The translations under genes were made by a program, and so were the position numbers. This document shows positions 49,362-60,102 of a stretch of DNA of 64,000 bases, piece after piece (position 1 is the first letter of the stretch; each line of letters opens with the position of its first letter). The stretch spans positions 17,484,883-17,548,882 of the forward strand of contig NW_022145613.1 in the NCBI RefSeq assembly GCF_000002235.5. The letters run 5' to 3'. The notes under the pieces are model-generated. The model was not told the origin of the DNA, ran no database searches, and was given only the letters and a program-made list of their open reading frames with translations. Source of the stretch: Strongylocentrotus purpuratus (Eukaryota > Echinodermata > Echinoidea > Camarodonta > Strongylocentrotidae).

Positions 49362-49610
49362 CAAAGAGAGAGAGAGAGAGAGAGAGAGAAACAGAGAGAG
49401 AGGGAGTGAGTGAAAAATGATAGAAAAAGATACAGGGGGAGAAAAATAAGGACTAAGGCAAAGGGAAAGAGAATAGTTCAGGAATATGGCAGCACGGAGA
49501 GAAAGAGAGAACGACTAGAAGAAAGGAAGAGAGAAAGAGAGAAAGAAAGAACAACAAAAAGAAAGGAAGAGAGAAAGAGAGAGAAAGAAAGAAAGAAGAC
49601 AGAAAGTGAC
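49279..49610. repeat. Long purine-rich (GA)n/(GAAA)n tract
   Basis: Over 300 bp almost wholly A and G on the plus strand, with (GA)n blocks at 49279-49310 and 49330-49395 and GAAA/GGAAGA units to 49610. It lies in the intron between exons 14 and 15. The long Arg/Glu/Lys frames on it are repeat artefacts. Confidence 0.92.
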
Positions 49611-49658
49611 AAATAAATAAGAGTAAGAGAGCAATGAAGATAGAGCACACTGACAAAC

Positions 49659-49837
49659 CTTCCTTGGGAGTCCACCGGGGTTTTGAAGCCAGACCTCTGC
49701 TCCAGGGTCAATAAAGTTGCGCCTACGAGGGGGGCGGTAGTACTGCTGGATACCAGTATCAGAGTCGTACCCGGACTGGTTGTTGGTGCGACGAGGTGGG
49801 CGGGTCTGGGCAGCCGGGGGCGACCTGTCCATAAAAT
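49659..49837 (-). CDS. TNS: Tensin exon 14: basic RPPRR-containing segment
   Basis: Acceptor GTCGGGATAG, donor AGGAAG|GTTTGT; phase 1 in, phase 0 out. It encodes FMDRSPPAAQTRPPRRTNNQ, SGYDSDTGIQQYYRPPRRRN and FIDPGAEVWLQNPGGLPRK. RPPRR occurs twice, giving possible SH3 ligands or basic patches. The upstream intron holds a MITE copy and the downstream intron a 0.5-kb purine-rich tract. The acceptor pyrimidine tract is short but adequate (CTCTGTTTTTCTG). Confidence 0.86.
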
Positions 49838-49905
49838 CTATCCCGACAGAAAAACAGAGACAAAATTGAAAACACCCATACACAAAAGAAGACATAAAAT
49901 TCCCA

Positions 49906-49998
49906 AATCGTCCCAATTTTCATGAAGTGATGGTAGTGAGGAAAATCGCATAAAATTTGCGTGACGATTTACCGTCACTTCGTGAAAATAGCGACGAA
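49906..49998. mobile_element. Palindromic MITE-like element, copy 2
   Basis: Arms TTTTCATGAAGTGATGGTA and TACCGTCACTTCGTGAAAA with flanking ATCGTC and GCGACG, the same design as 18823-18928. The left arm has two C-to-T-type changes from the copy 1 arm, while the right arm is exact. Confidence 0.88.
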
Positions 49999-50084
49999 AT
50001 GAAGTGATAACAAATTATTTCCAAAGACACCCATCTACTATATTTAAGATGATAACTTCTTCAAAGCTCAAAAACTGATTTTTC

Positions 50085-50487
50085 ATGAGAGAGAGAGACA
50101 GAGAGTCAGAGAGAAAGAGAAAGAGAAAGAGAAAGAGAAAGAGAGAGGGATAGAGAGTATACATTAAAGCAATTATTAAAAAAGTTCTTAAACTCACTTC
50201 AAGTGATCTATGTGATGAAGTTAATGCAATTGAGATTAGAATTTTCCTTTTTTTGGTGGACAGTTGCCAAAATCGATTTTGATTGATCACTATTGATTTA
50301 CCAATAGAAGCCATTGGAGCCAATAGAAGCCATCAGAGAGAAAGAGAAAGAGGAAGAGAAAGAGAAAGAGAGAGGGATAGAGAGTATACATTAAAGCAAT
50401 TATTAAAAAAGTGCTATCAACAGAAAAAAAGAGGAAGATAAAAGAGAAAGAGAGTGAAGAGTGAAAGAAAGGTAAAGAAATAGACAA
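50085..50487. repeat. Duplicated purine-rich block in the intron between exons 13 and 14
   Basis: A (GAAA)n tract ending AGAGGGATAGAGAGTATACA and followed by TTAAAGCAATTATTAAAAAA occurs at about 50110-50180 and again at 50345-50412. A short tandem CCAATAGAAGCCAT pair lies between at 50301-50333. This is a segmental duplication of about 90 bp, not coding. Confidence 0.85.
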
Positions 50488-50509
50488 CAGGAAAAATAAA
50501 ACTACTCAC

Positions 50510-53133
50510 TTGGAGATCTGTCCGCCACCAACCCTTTTGGTATGTTGTCTACCTCTGTTGGTTCATCAATGTGCAGATCCACCTCATCAAAGTTCTTTCT
50601 GGGCGTGGACGTAGCCTGAGGTCTGTGATTGGTCAATGTTTGAGATGTGTAATGGTACCCGCCGTTGGATTGGTGGGTTTGAAAGTGAGATGGGTTAATC
50701 CTGTCATCTGATTGGTTGTTGTTGTTGAGTTGATGATGAGAAAGGATGGCACTGGTGTCTAGTGAGGCATGCGTGTTATGGTTAGCGTCAATCGATGATG
50801 GTGATTTGTAAGGGGCGCTGAGTTTCTGGATTTCATTACTCCAGTGAGAGAGCATCTTGACAGCATCGTCAAGACTACTGAAGGCATCCTCTCCGCTGGA
50901 GTTGTTATTGTTAGTCTCAAGTTCATTAAGGCCAGAGTTGCTCACGCTACGGGTGAAGACTCGCTCCTGGGGAGGGGTGCTTCCATGCATGGAGGAAAGA
51001 GGGGGATGGGTAGTGTTAAAAGTCACACTTTGAGATGGGTTAGAGGACTCCACATGCAGGGTTTGTTTGTTTAACGTCCGCACTTTGCGCTCCGTTTGAG
51101 TCGGCTGCTGATCGGTTTGCTGCTCGTAAGGTTGATAATCTGGCAATCGTGATTCTGGAATATGATAATGACGTCCTACTGGACTCCTTTCGCCATCCAT
51201 CTTCTGTTGCATAGGACTGGTTGGAACGAAGCTCTGTGATGCAGGAGTCGATCCTGGCAATGTTTGACCAGTCTCTTGCATAGAACTGTTGTCATAGCTA
51301 TACCCGTAATTATTCCAGCGCTCTATCTCCTCTCTCCTGTTAGGAACATTATTGGAAACCATCTCACGTAAGTTATTGGTCTGGTGCTTTTGGGACTCTT
51401 GTGGAGTCCTACTACGGGTGTTACCCTTAGGGGGTAAGGTTGCCAAATTTTCAAACTGAGGTCTCACTGGGCGTTGAGGGATTGGCTGGACTACATTCGT
51501 CTTACTTTGATTTGTGACATGACCCCTCGGAGTGAGACTGCTGGATATCACCTCATTTCGCAAGTCAAAGTGAACCTTACTGCCAACCTTCTGGCTGCTA
51601 TCCAACTTGCTTTCCCCAGCCCTGTCACTTGAATGTCCCCTGGAACTCACACCTTTGTTTTGGTTAACATTATTAGTGCCCCTTCTGAGCTCCCTGATCC
51701 GGTTCATGACCCAATCATAAGAGGGAAGAGTTGGAGGTACAGAGGAGGCCCTTGGTGGTTGTTCCACCTCAGGTGAAAGGACCCTTTGGAAGCTACCTGT
51801 GGGCAATCCGGACCCACGCTCTTCTCTTTGGTCATGGAAACTGACTTTTGGTCGCTCATTTTGGATAGGGATGGGGATGGGTCTTGAAAGACTTGGTATA
51901 CTTGATGGAGAGAGAAGGAAGTCTGCTTTTCGGAATGCTGACTTCAGCAAGTGTTGTGAAGGGGTAAGTTCTGGTTGGTTTGACACTTCCCTTGAGCTTG
52001 TATCAGATGCATGGGAGAAGGACTCAATTTCCCTATCCCTAGACCCTACCTGGGAGGGGTGCATCGAGGAACCCTTTTGGGGGGTAGACTGGTACTGTTG
52101 TGAGTTCCAATCCCTAGACCCTACCTGGGAGGGGTGCATGGAGGAACCCTTTTGGGGGGTAGACTGGTATTGTTGTGAGTTCCAATCCCTAGACCCTACA
52201 TGGGAGGGGTGCATAGAGGAACCCTTTTGGGGGGTAGACTGGTATTGTTGTGAGTTGTTACTGGAAGACTGTTGTGTGTGGATGTACTGTTGTGATTGGT
52301 TACTATGAGGATGATACCCGCTACCAGGATGATTACCACTACCAGGGTTACGTTGAGATTGGTGATGAGGATTATGATTGTTTCTATGGTGATGAGAATA
52401 GTAAGCAGTTGGTATGGATGAAGTAGAAGAGGAGGAAGAAGAGGAGTGTATGGAGGTATCATAGAGATGCTCTCCCATGGATGTGGAGACAGTGAGAGGT
52501 ACAAAGGCAGATGTTGGAGAGCGCAAGTTTCCTGAGGATATGGTTGAAGACTGTCCATCGCTTTGCTTCTGAAGGCTTAAGGAAGTTTTTGAACTATCGC
52601 CTGGCCTTGGAAGAAAGCTATCAACCTCTTCATAAGGATTGACCCGGATGTTAACTCTAGGTTGATGCTGCGATGACGATGATTGTTCTATCGCTTTGCT
52701 ACCAGAATCACCCTTCCACTGGGTAACAGGAATAGCAGGATAATGAAAGGACCCGTCTTTGTTTTGAACTGCTTCGATTTGGACCGTCTTCTTCCTACGC
52801 TCTGTGGTGTTTCTAATCGTGGTCTCTGAGCCATCTTGTCCTATGTACTTTGTCACATCAGAACTAGTTTCCTGCGGCCTGATCCCCGACAGACTCGATG
52901 CCAATGTCTGGTACGATGAGGACTTGTACCCAGAATCAACTGAAGGCGTTAAAGAGTTGACGTCGGAAACCTGTGATGTGACTTTCACCGGTACGCTACT
53001 ACTGTACAACATATCCGATTTCATTGCGGAACTGGCATGTACAGGAGTTTCTGTAAATGGTACACTACCAACCCTTGAGGCAAGTTCTGTCCTCGACTGA
53101 TATCGTCTCTCTTCTTGTGCGCAATTGCTATGG
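50510..53133 (-). CDS. TNS: Tensin exon 13: 2.6-kb disordered exon with 25-aa tandem repeat
   Basis: About 875 codons, donor TCTCCAA|GTGAGT, phase 2 in and phase 1 out. Two acceptor AGs six bases apart (exon starts 53133 or 53127) both fit the phase, so start choice changes two residues only. The protein is rich in Ser, Gln, Asn, Pro and His, with a Ser run, His/Asn-rich sequence, and three near-identical 25-residue repeats (52025-52260). Near the C-terminal end, ALDDAVKMLSHWSNEIQKL looks helical and amphipathic and may be a short binding helix. The open frame continues upstream past the acceptor, but that part runs into intron-like sequence. Confidence 0.9.
52033..52258 (-). repeat. Coding minisatellite, 75-bp unit, three copies
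   Basis: AGACCCTACCTGGGAGGGGT (plus strand) starts at 52041, 52116 and 52191. Units differ at only a few bases. They encode three repeats containing QQYQSTPQKGSSMHPSxVGS inside tensin exon 13, always in frame. Confidence 0.97.
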
Positions 53134-54799
53134 CTATGGTGGTAGTGAAGGTTTGGTAGATGTATGGATATATCGTAGGCAGACACATACCAAGAAAACA
53201 CCAACAAACAGGAGTAAATATGGAGGAAGGCAGAGATTAAAAGGAAGAGGTTAGTGGATCATACCATGTTAAAAACACCATGTGAACAGACAAGAAATCA
53301 ATCTGTTAATGAATAATCATGCTACTTGAGACTGTCATTGTCAACATACATACTAATGAAGATCCCCTCATAGCAGAAATGGACTGATCATTTGTGATCC
53401 TATTGCATAAAGTTTGGAAAGATGTACTCTGTGTGATTATATTCATTATTTGCATGTGTCGTTTGCTTTTTGAAATGTACTGTTCCTTTTCCCTGATTTA
53501 TTCTTTTTCTCAAACTAGAATCATTTGTATTTTTATTTTTCAATTCAATTCATTTATTTTTCCATTTTAAAACAATGTGAACACAAGGACAGACTAACAG
53601 CAATAAAGTCAAAATATAAAAGGATGGAATACCCTTGAAAGCAAATTGATTGTGGACAGGTTTCCAGTTTTTACAAAATGATTTTTGATGTTTCTGAAGT
53701 AAGAAGCAGAGTCCCCAGATGTCATCATTTATTCAAAAACATATATCATTGCCTTTTTTTCCAAAACAAATGAGGGGGGAACGCACTAATTTCTTTGGAA
53801 TGTCCAGGATCTTCAGTATTTACCCTACCCCCAAGAGATAATGAATAAATACTATAGACACTTTGAGCAATATATATTATAATCCATCAGTCCCAAGTAG
53901 CAGTATCATTAGAAAATACCTAACCGTCATGCTATGAATGTGTAACCATTATATCATATTTTCATGCAATGAGTTATTACAAACACACCCAATATGTAAA
54001 TGTAAATACCCCATGATCTTAGTTGAACAGGTCAAAGGATAGAATGTAAAATGATCACCATCAGAGGACACAGGATTGGTATACATATCCTCTACATGGT
54101 GGAAAGAACATATATAACAGCTAAATATCTATAATACCAGTAGTTCAATACTTCTAACATAAATATATGATCTTTTTTTATGAGTAACAGATTTCAATGG
54201 GTCCAATTGAATGATTTGTCATTTTTTATAAACCAAGGAATGTAAGTCATAGTGCCATATTTTGGGTAGCTGTTATCTCATTTCATTCACATCAAATATT
54301 GTCATTGGTGCAAAAATGCAGTGCAAACGCAATCAACAATCAACCCATTACATATGAAGAATGCATCGATCATGATGTTAATATTAATAAAACCATGAAC
54401 ATATTAAACCATGATGACTCTGAGAGAAAAAAAAACCTGTGGCACACATAACAGACATCAGTAATTAATTCTTTTTCCTTCACCAGTAAAACCAGTTAAA
54501 ACCAAACATTGTGATCAGTATTGTGTTCTTCCATTTACGGAAAATGCAACACATGAAAATGTACCCCATCATGTAAATAGGATAAAACTCCAATAGCAAT
54601 TACATCTATAACATTGTCATCAAGAGTACACATTTGCAAATGTTGATTTTCATGGTATATCATTAACAAATTGCAAAATTAATGTTTTTTCTTAAAGGGT
54701 CACAGATTACTTAGTTTTAAAATCTAGTCAATCAAACTATAGTTCTTTTGATCATCAAGCTTTTAACTCCATGTCAAGATGGGTTTTGCCTTCACTTAC
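53134..54799. other. Intron between tensin exons 12 and 13
   Basis: AT-rich, 1.7 kb. A stretch at 53540-53640 (CAATTCATTTATTTTTCC and following) resembles a repeat end shared in style with 14985 and 43345. No exon found. Confidence 0.6.
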
Positions 54800-56433
54800 C
54801 CATCGTTCCTCAGCTGTGCATTGGTAAGTATTGGAGGAACCGGATCATAAGGCGTTGATGGTGTAGCAGGGACCTTCGGTGACTGATCAACGGCAGGTCT
54901 CTGGAACACAGGGTCACGAAACCTGTCGTGGGTCAGATCGGAAAGCTGCCTGTTGAGCTGTCTCTCATGAGGTTCCCATTCATGGCTGGTCGTGGTGGTG
55001 ATCGATCGCTGGACGTAGGACTGGGCCGGCTTGGCGCTGTTCATCTGCCCCAGCTCGCTGATGGATCGTTCCAAGTCAGTTGAGATAGAAAGAGGGGGTG
55101 GTGAAATGCCCCTTCGTACAGACACGCCGCCATCCTTGGGTCCAGTCATCAGCAAGTGATCGTGTACAGGATAGATCGCATTCTGCACTGGTGTGGTTTC
55201 TGTGGCAACCACCGGAGCCTGGTTTAGTGGGGTGATGTTGTAACCTTGGCGATCTTGAAGCTTCTGCTGTTGCTGGGCAAGCCAAGATGGAGGCTCATCC
55301 TTCCTGGTGAACATTGGTGGGGACACTGCAGGTGGCGCCGACTGAAGATCGCCCTCAAAGCGGACGCGCAACTTTGGTGATGCGTTGACAGGCATGGTCC
55401 TGATAGGTGATGCAGGTGATGCATTGATGGGCATGGCCCTGATGGGTTCTGCGGGCGCTTCCCTTACGATGGGTCTCCCGTTTTCCCTCTCCCGCTTCTC
55501 ACGAAGCCTGTCCTGCTGCCTCTTGAGCCAGCCAAGCCCACCATCCTCCTCCTCCCCAGTGGGGCTGACAGGGCTTACCTGGGAGGGGGATGGGGTGGAA
55601 GGCTGGTACTGCTGTTGTTGGGGTGCATTGGGGTCTTTCCTCAGGAGTTGGAACCTATCCTCTCTGGCTCTCAATGGGCGTGGCTCATAATTTTGGTGCA
55701 CAGGCGATGTGGGGCCATTTTCTAATCTATTAAAATTGGGAGTCCTTTCTGTCACCCTACTGGCTGAGTTGGGTATGATAGGGGTCTCCACAGGCCCATT
55801 CATCTGTGCTATGTAAGGTTGGGCAGGACTTGGGTTACGAACCATCTGATTATAGGTCACAGGTGTTGGTCCATTCTGAACATTTATATGTCCTGGATTC
55901 ATGTTCACCTGACCTGGGTTTAGATTCACTTGTCCGTTCTGGGCCACTTGTCCGTTCTGGACCACCTGTCCGTTCTGGGTCACATGACCATTCGGGGTCG
56001 CATGACCATTCTGCATTGTCCCATGCTTTGATCCTTTGGGCGTGATGTCATAGGTCGGATTGTGCTGCTCAACGGATCTTGGCATATTGGTGCCTCCATT
56101 CATCATTGGTGGTGCTGAGTGCTCCTGGTTAGTCACTACGACCGGTGTGATCCTCTCCTGGTGTGGACCACTCTGGTTGGTGTTAGGGTTCTGCTGAAGC
56201 TTCTGCTGCATGGCATCTGTGATCTCTGCATAGGGGTTCTCAGCCTCACTGGACTCCTTCCTAGATACTGGTTTCTTGGATGGTGAAGAATTCTCCTGAC
56301 CGGCAGACTCTTCCTTGATATCCTCCTGAAGTGTGGGCGGTGGCTTGGGCTTGGACTGGGAGACGGGAGCGTGGCGGAGATCCTCACTAACGCTTACAAT
56401 ACGTCTTGTGTGAACTGGCTCATGGTGGAGAAC
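54800..56433 (-). CDS. TNS: Tensin exon 12: large disordered exon with NGQV repeats
   Basis: A 1,634-nt exon; acceptor TCATCTTCAG, donor GATGG|GTAAGT; phase 0 in, phase 2 out (about 545 codons). It starts VLHHEPVHTRRIVSVSEDLR and is Pro/Ser/Gln-rich. Notable parts are ENPYAEITDAMQQKL (a possible Tyr-phosphorylation site), a run of NGQV-type hexapeptides, two copies of RAMPINASPASPIR-like sequence, a basic-acidic stretch LKRQQDRLREKRERENG that could form a helix or coiled coil, and SYVQRSITTTTSHEWEP near the end. No catalytic domain is seen. Tensin middle regions are rapidly evolving, so direct homology is weak and membership rests on splicing phase and position. Confidence 0.9.
55874..56016 (-). 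repeat. Coding short tandem repeat, 18-bp NGQV unit
   Basis: In exon 12 about eight degenerate hexapeptides occur in a row: NGHATP, NGHVTQ, NGQVVQ, NGQVAQ, NGQVNL, then NPGQVNM and NPGHIN. The DNA unit is near TGTCCGTTCTGGACCACC on the plus strand. Confidence 0.9.
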
Positions 56434-56778
56434 CTGAAGATGACAATTCAGAATGAGGAAACTGTATCAATGTAATAAAAATAATAATAGGCATTTGTAT
56501 TGCGCCATCTATCGAGAACTTCAATTCCGAGGCGCACAACGAAAATTAGATAAGAAATAAGGGTCCAAATATGCAAATTGGCATCAAAGAACACAAAATT
56601 TCTTTTTGTCTAAAATAATAGCTATTCATATAGCGCTTATATCCATTATGTTGTGATGGTCATAATGTTCTCATGACATAATGTAATGTTTGCTCCAAAG
56701 GCTGCATCCCAAAACTATTTCTATCTTAGCCTCAGCTAGAAATTTGCAAAGTGTACTTCATGATGTCACTAAACTGAC

Positions 56779-57152
56779 CGTGTTAATATCAGGTGATGGT
56801 GGTGCCTTCCACTGTGTGTTGTTATTGACCACAATGCCTCCGTCTGTGTCCTCTCCCGTGATGCCTTTGAGCAGTTCATCCAGAGCCATTCTCTCCCGGT
56901 AGTCCATGTTCCTCTTGCCTCCATCCCTCGAAGTGTTCACCTGAGGGGCTTTGTCTGGGGAAAGGACATACGGCAAGGGGGCCGTATTGGTGTCTCCATT
57001 GGTCAGTCTCGGGATGACCGGTGACTGCTCGGGTGATGGGGACTTCTTGACCTGAGCGTAAAGGCTGCCATCGGGAGCCGAGCTGTGAGGGATGTCCAGG
57101 ATCATGTTGTTGTTGTTGTTCCCAGATGTTTCATTGAGGTCAGGGCCTCCGT
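56779..57152 (-). CDS. TNS: Tensin exon 11: post-C2 motif and conserved helix
   Basis: Acceptor CTGCTCTAG, donor AACACG|GTCAGT; phase 1 in, phase 0 out. It opens with DGGPDLNETSG and an Asn run, then MILDIPHSSAPDGSLYAQVK. DGSLYA(K/Q)VKK is the motif that closes the tensin phosphatase-C2 region. Further on, YRERMALDELLKGITGED resembles the tensin ERELDRLLSGFG helix. After the donor the frame stays open for another eight codons, so an intron-retained form would end soon after. Confidence 0.93.
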
Positions 57153-57607
57153 CTAGAGCAGAAAGTAAATAAAACCAACATTTTAATCCCTCCCAAGAAA
57201 TCCCAGAATGAATTGGCCTATATCATCAACGGTACTGTTAGGTATGACCTCTCTTAAAAAGAGAAATTATAGCCTTTGTTGCAAATGCTACAATGAAAGG
57301 TATCCCTAACAGCTGTTACTCTCAGACACTTAGGTGCATTTTCTACTAAAATTTAAAACCCAATGCAAGGTTTAGGCCTTTATTCAAAATTAGGTTAACA
57401 AAGGAAGTTAAATTGCAGTCTAAGTTTTCCTTTTATGAAATGTGAATTTAGACCCAGCTTCGGGTTCAACTGAATTAGGAGCATATGAACCCTTAAATGC
57501 TCAAATAAAAATGGACTTGCAACCTCACAAATTAATACCGTATCCTGATGCATATTGCACAACTACAAAAAGAGGAGCAGACCAAATGAAAGGGGTGTGG
57601 CTTATAC
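57153..57607. other. Intron between tensin exons 10 and 11
   Basis: AT-rich 455-bp intron with GTATAA donor and CTCTAG acceptor. No other feature. Confidence 0.75.
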
Positions 57608-57781
57608 CTTCTGGTCCTTCGATGATGTCATTGAAGTGTTCATAAGAATCCCATCTGATGAGGGGATCATCGATGTGTTCAGACGGGAAGCTGGCTCCCG
57701 AGACGTAGTCACTCCCGTGAAGGGCATCGGGAGTGGAAGAGAAGATCAGCTCCACCTTGGTGAATTCTGGGAATCTAGCAT
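57608..57781 (-). CDS. TNS: Tensin exon 10: end of C2 domain
   Basis: Acceptor TTATCCCACAG, donor CCAGAAG|GTATAA; phase 1 in, phase 1 out. It encodes DARFPEFTKVELIFSSTPDA, LHGSDYVSGASFPSEHIDD and PLIRWDSYEHFNDIIEGPE. DxRFPxxxKVEhxFS and DPLIRWDSYExF are tensin signatures. The donor GTATAAGC is weaker than its neighbours, so some skipping or an alternative 5' splice site is possible, though none was seen. Confidence 0.96.
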
Positions 57782-58100
57782 CTGTGGGATAAAAAAAACA
57801 ATGACGATTAAATGCTGACTTTCTACCAGGGCTGAGATTTTTGAGCTAATATTTCATATAGCATTTCAATCCAAAGTAAATCAGAGTTCTCTCGTTTTTC
57901 AAAAGCTGACTGCATAAAATTAGTGAATTGTGGGAATTCGATGTCCATATAAGTTAACTGGAGTTGAAAATCAGTTATTTGACAGTGATGACAGTGATAT
58001 CTAAAATGGATAAGATGATAACCACAGGGAAATATTTATATTGTCAATGAATGGGATGTTTAAGATCCTATCATCTTTATCATCATCATCATCATGTAGA

Positions 58101-58345
58101 GGTGTTGTGGTCTAGTGGATAAGTCACCCGACTGCAGATAACAAGCTACGGGGTTCAAGTCCTGTCGCGTTAATGTACATTTGCCACTCTCCACCCAGGT
58201 GTAAATGGGTACCTGATATGTTGAGCGCTGGTTACTTTGGCAGCTCGGCTATAACCAGGGTAGTATGTGTAAAGCGCCATGAGCGTCAGTAGCCTGGCGA
58301 ATACCGGCGCTATATAAATATCCATATTATTATTAATATTATCAT
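58101..58345 (+). repeat. tRNA-derived SINE, apparently full length
   Basis: Starts GGTGTTGTGGTCTAGTGGAT (A box TGGTCTAGTGG) and has B box GGTTCAAGTCC at 58152-58162. The body has AAATGGGTACCTGATATGTT, TAAAGCGCCATGAGCG and CGGCGCTATATAAAT, with an ATT-rich tail. It sits in an ATC microsatellite within the intron between exons 9 and 10, opposite in strand to the gene. The design fits echinoderm tRNA-SINEs. Confidence 0.88.
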
Positions 58346-58427
58346 CATCACCATTATCGTAGACCATAGAAATCATCCCATACGTGTAATGATGTTGTAC
58401 AATATATATATATTTTTCTTATCTTAC

Positions 58428-58557
58428 CTGTACAAGCATCATCTAGTTCCTGCTTTTGGAAGACCAATCTATACTCCATGACTGCCGTTGTATGGAACTG
58501 ACATCTGAACACTGTGTCTCGGGTCGTTGATCTGAACTTCTTATGGTAACACTTCAA
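58428..58557 (-). CDS. TNS: Tensin exon 9: C2 domain core
   Basis: Acceptor AATTTACAG, donor TGTACAG|GTAAGA; phase 0 in, phase 1 out (43 codons). It encodes [20 protein letters not shown], then FHTTAVMEYRLVFQKQELDD and ACT. TNS1 has [26 protein letters not shown] at this place. A tRNA-derived SINE lies about 80 nt into the downstream intron. Confidence 0.97.
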
Positions 58558-58965
58558 CTGTAAATTGTATGAGTAGAAGAGTCAAATAAACATGCCTTAA
58601 TTAACTTAACAAGCTGTGCTTCAACCAAGGTCTCCTCGTCTTTCTTTATTCTAAATTGTACTGTTATGATTATACTCTATTATATTTTGTTACATGTGAT
58701 TTCTGGAAGACAAATAAACTTGATACTTGATGGTGGTAATGAGTCAAATCTGGTGATCCTTAACCATTTTGTGATATTTGTTCCTGGCTTAATTTGTCAA
58801 AGATGTAATACTAGGGTTAAGGTTGCGATTGGGTTTTAGGTTTGGTGTAGTGTTAGGGTTACATGGTGTTTAGTCCAATTAGCTTGAAGTCAGGACTTTG
58901 GTACGGGAGGTGAATTGGAGGAGTTATCGTTGTAGCCTGTGTCTGTCTTAGCACCTCAAACTTAC

Positions 58966-59038
58966 CAGAATGTCTCCTCGTAGAGGAATAGCACTGCGTG
59001 GTGTGATCACAAAGCGACTTGTTCCCTCTGGCACGGTG
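58966..59038 (-). CDS. TNS: Tensin exon 8: C2 domain
   Basis: A 73-nt exon, acceptor TTAATTCCAG, donor ATTCTG|GTAAGT; phase 2 in, phase 0 out. It encodes (Y)TVPEGTSRFVITPRSAIPLR and then GDIL. The end, LRGDIL, equals the conserved tensin LLKGDIL that leads into the LKCYHKK strand. The N-terminal part is less conserved, as is usual for this loop of the C2 domain. Confidence 0.94.
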
Positions 59039-59616
59039 CTGGAATTAAAACGAGGGACAGACAAATTCCATTCATAAATTCCCTCTTCCAAATATATTAA
59101 TTTCTTCAAATTCATTAGGAATTTAGTTTAATATAACTGGATTCACATTTCACTAAACAAAACATGGACAAAGAAAGGTGTATCACTTAGCTTACCGTAA
59201 TATATGAAAGACGGGATATGGAAATGGTACAAAATTAATGTAATATTGAACAAAATAATGTGTGACATCACACACTTATAAATTAATATTATTATAAATA
59301 TTATAATCCTATATATTTTAGATAGTTCCTTCAGGTCCAAAGTACATCCCCCCAACAAAAATGAGCAGACAATGGGATGTACAAATTTAAGTCCATGTAT
59401 CATCTGCATCATTATCAGCAATATTCCAACTTTAGCAGTAAAAACTAGACAGGTAAAAAAAATGAACCCCCCCACCCCCACCACCAATTTTTTTTTCTTC
59501 ACTTGTACCCTTCTGCCAGACATACAACTTATATCTAAGTTTATAAGTTGATTTTATCAGCTGTCATATCCATAAAAGTGTGACCATCTTCATTAAATAA
59601 ATAGTGGAATACTTAC

Positions 59617-59677
59617 TAGACACCAGATGTGTATACAGGGCTCATGCCTTGGTATATCCTCAGGAAAGGACGGCAAC
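59617..59677 (-). CDS. TNS: Tensin exon 7: C2 domain
   Basis: A 61-nt exon, acceptor TCCGTCAG, donor GTCTA|GTAAGT; phase 1 in, phase 2 out. It encodes [19 protein letters not shown], which matches tensin [20 protein letters not shown] almost exactly. The next exon completes the Tyr codon. It is too short to be called as an isolated open frame. Confidence 0.96.
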
Positions 59678-59767
59678 CTGACGGAAAGAACAAGAAAACA
59701 GGTTGAATTTATTACCTATCCAGAAGAATATCATCGCAGGTACATCATGCACACAGCCTAGGGGTGC

Positions 59768-59955
59768 GATCAAGCGACACTAAACACGTTTAGTTTAAAA
59801 CATGGTTGCATTCAAGTAATTTCAAGCAATTTTTTGTCGGTCGTAAAAATAAAGGTGTTTAAAAACGCAAACATGAAACGCTGCAAAAAGATGCGTTTTG
59901 TATCGTGATTCTGCAGATTCACGGTCGCTAAAAATCGCTTGAACGAACGGAGATC
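59768..59955. mobile_element. Decayed relative of the 8577-8950 MITE
   Basis: ACACGTTTAGTTTAAAACAT and GTTGCATTCAA match ACGCGTTTAGTTTAAAACAC and CTTGCGTTCAT of the 8577 element, and GCAAAAAGATGCGTTTTG matches ACAAAAAGATGCGTTTAC. The ends GCGATCAAGCG/CGCTTGAACG may be its terminal repeats. Located in the intron between exons 6 and 7. Confidence 0.7.
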
Positions 59956-60102
59956 TCAATCATGATTCTATAACATCATTATCGTGGTCTGCTTCTGGTT
60001 AGGTCAACAGTAGATTGTTAACAAGTTGAGAAAGCACGCGACGAAGTTGACCTATACTTCCTCAGATTTTTACAGTAAACTGTGAATTCTTTTTCCCTTT
60101 AC

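Noticed and set aside
49164-49616. Arg/Glu/Lys-rich open frames
   Set aside because: Produced by the (GA)n tract in an intron; no splice or start support.
51799-52308. 169-codon plus-strand frame
   Set aside because: Antisense shadow of tensin exon 13; its Trp/Cys repeats simply mirror the 75-bp unit.
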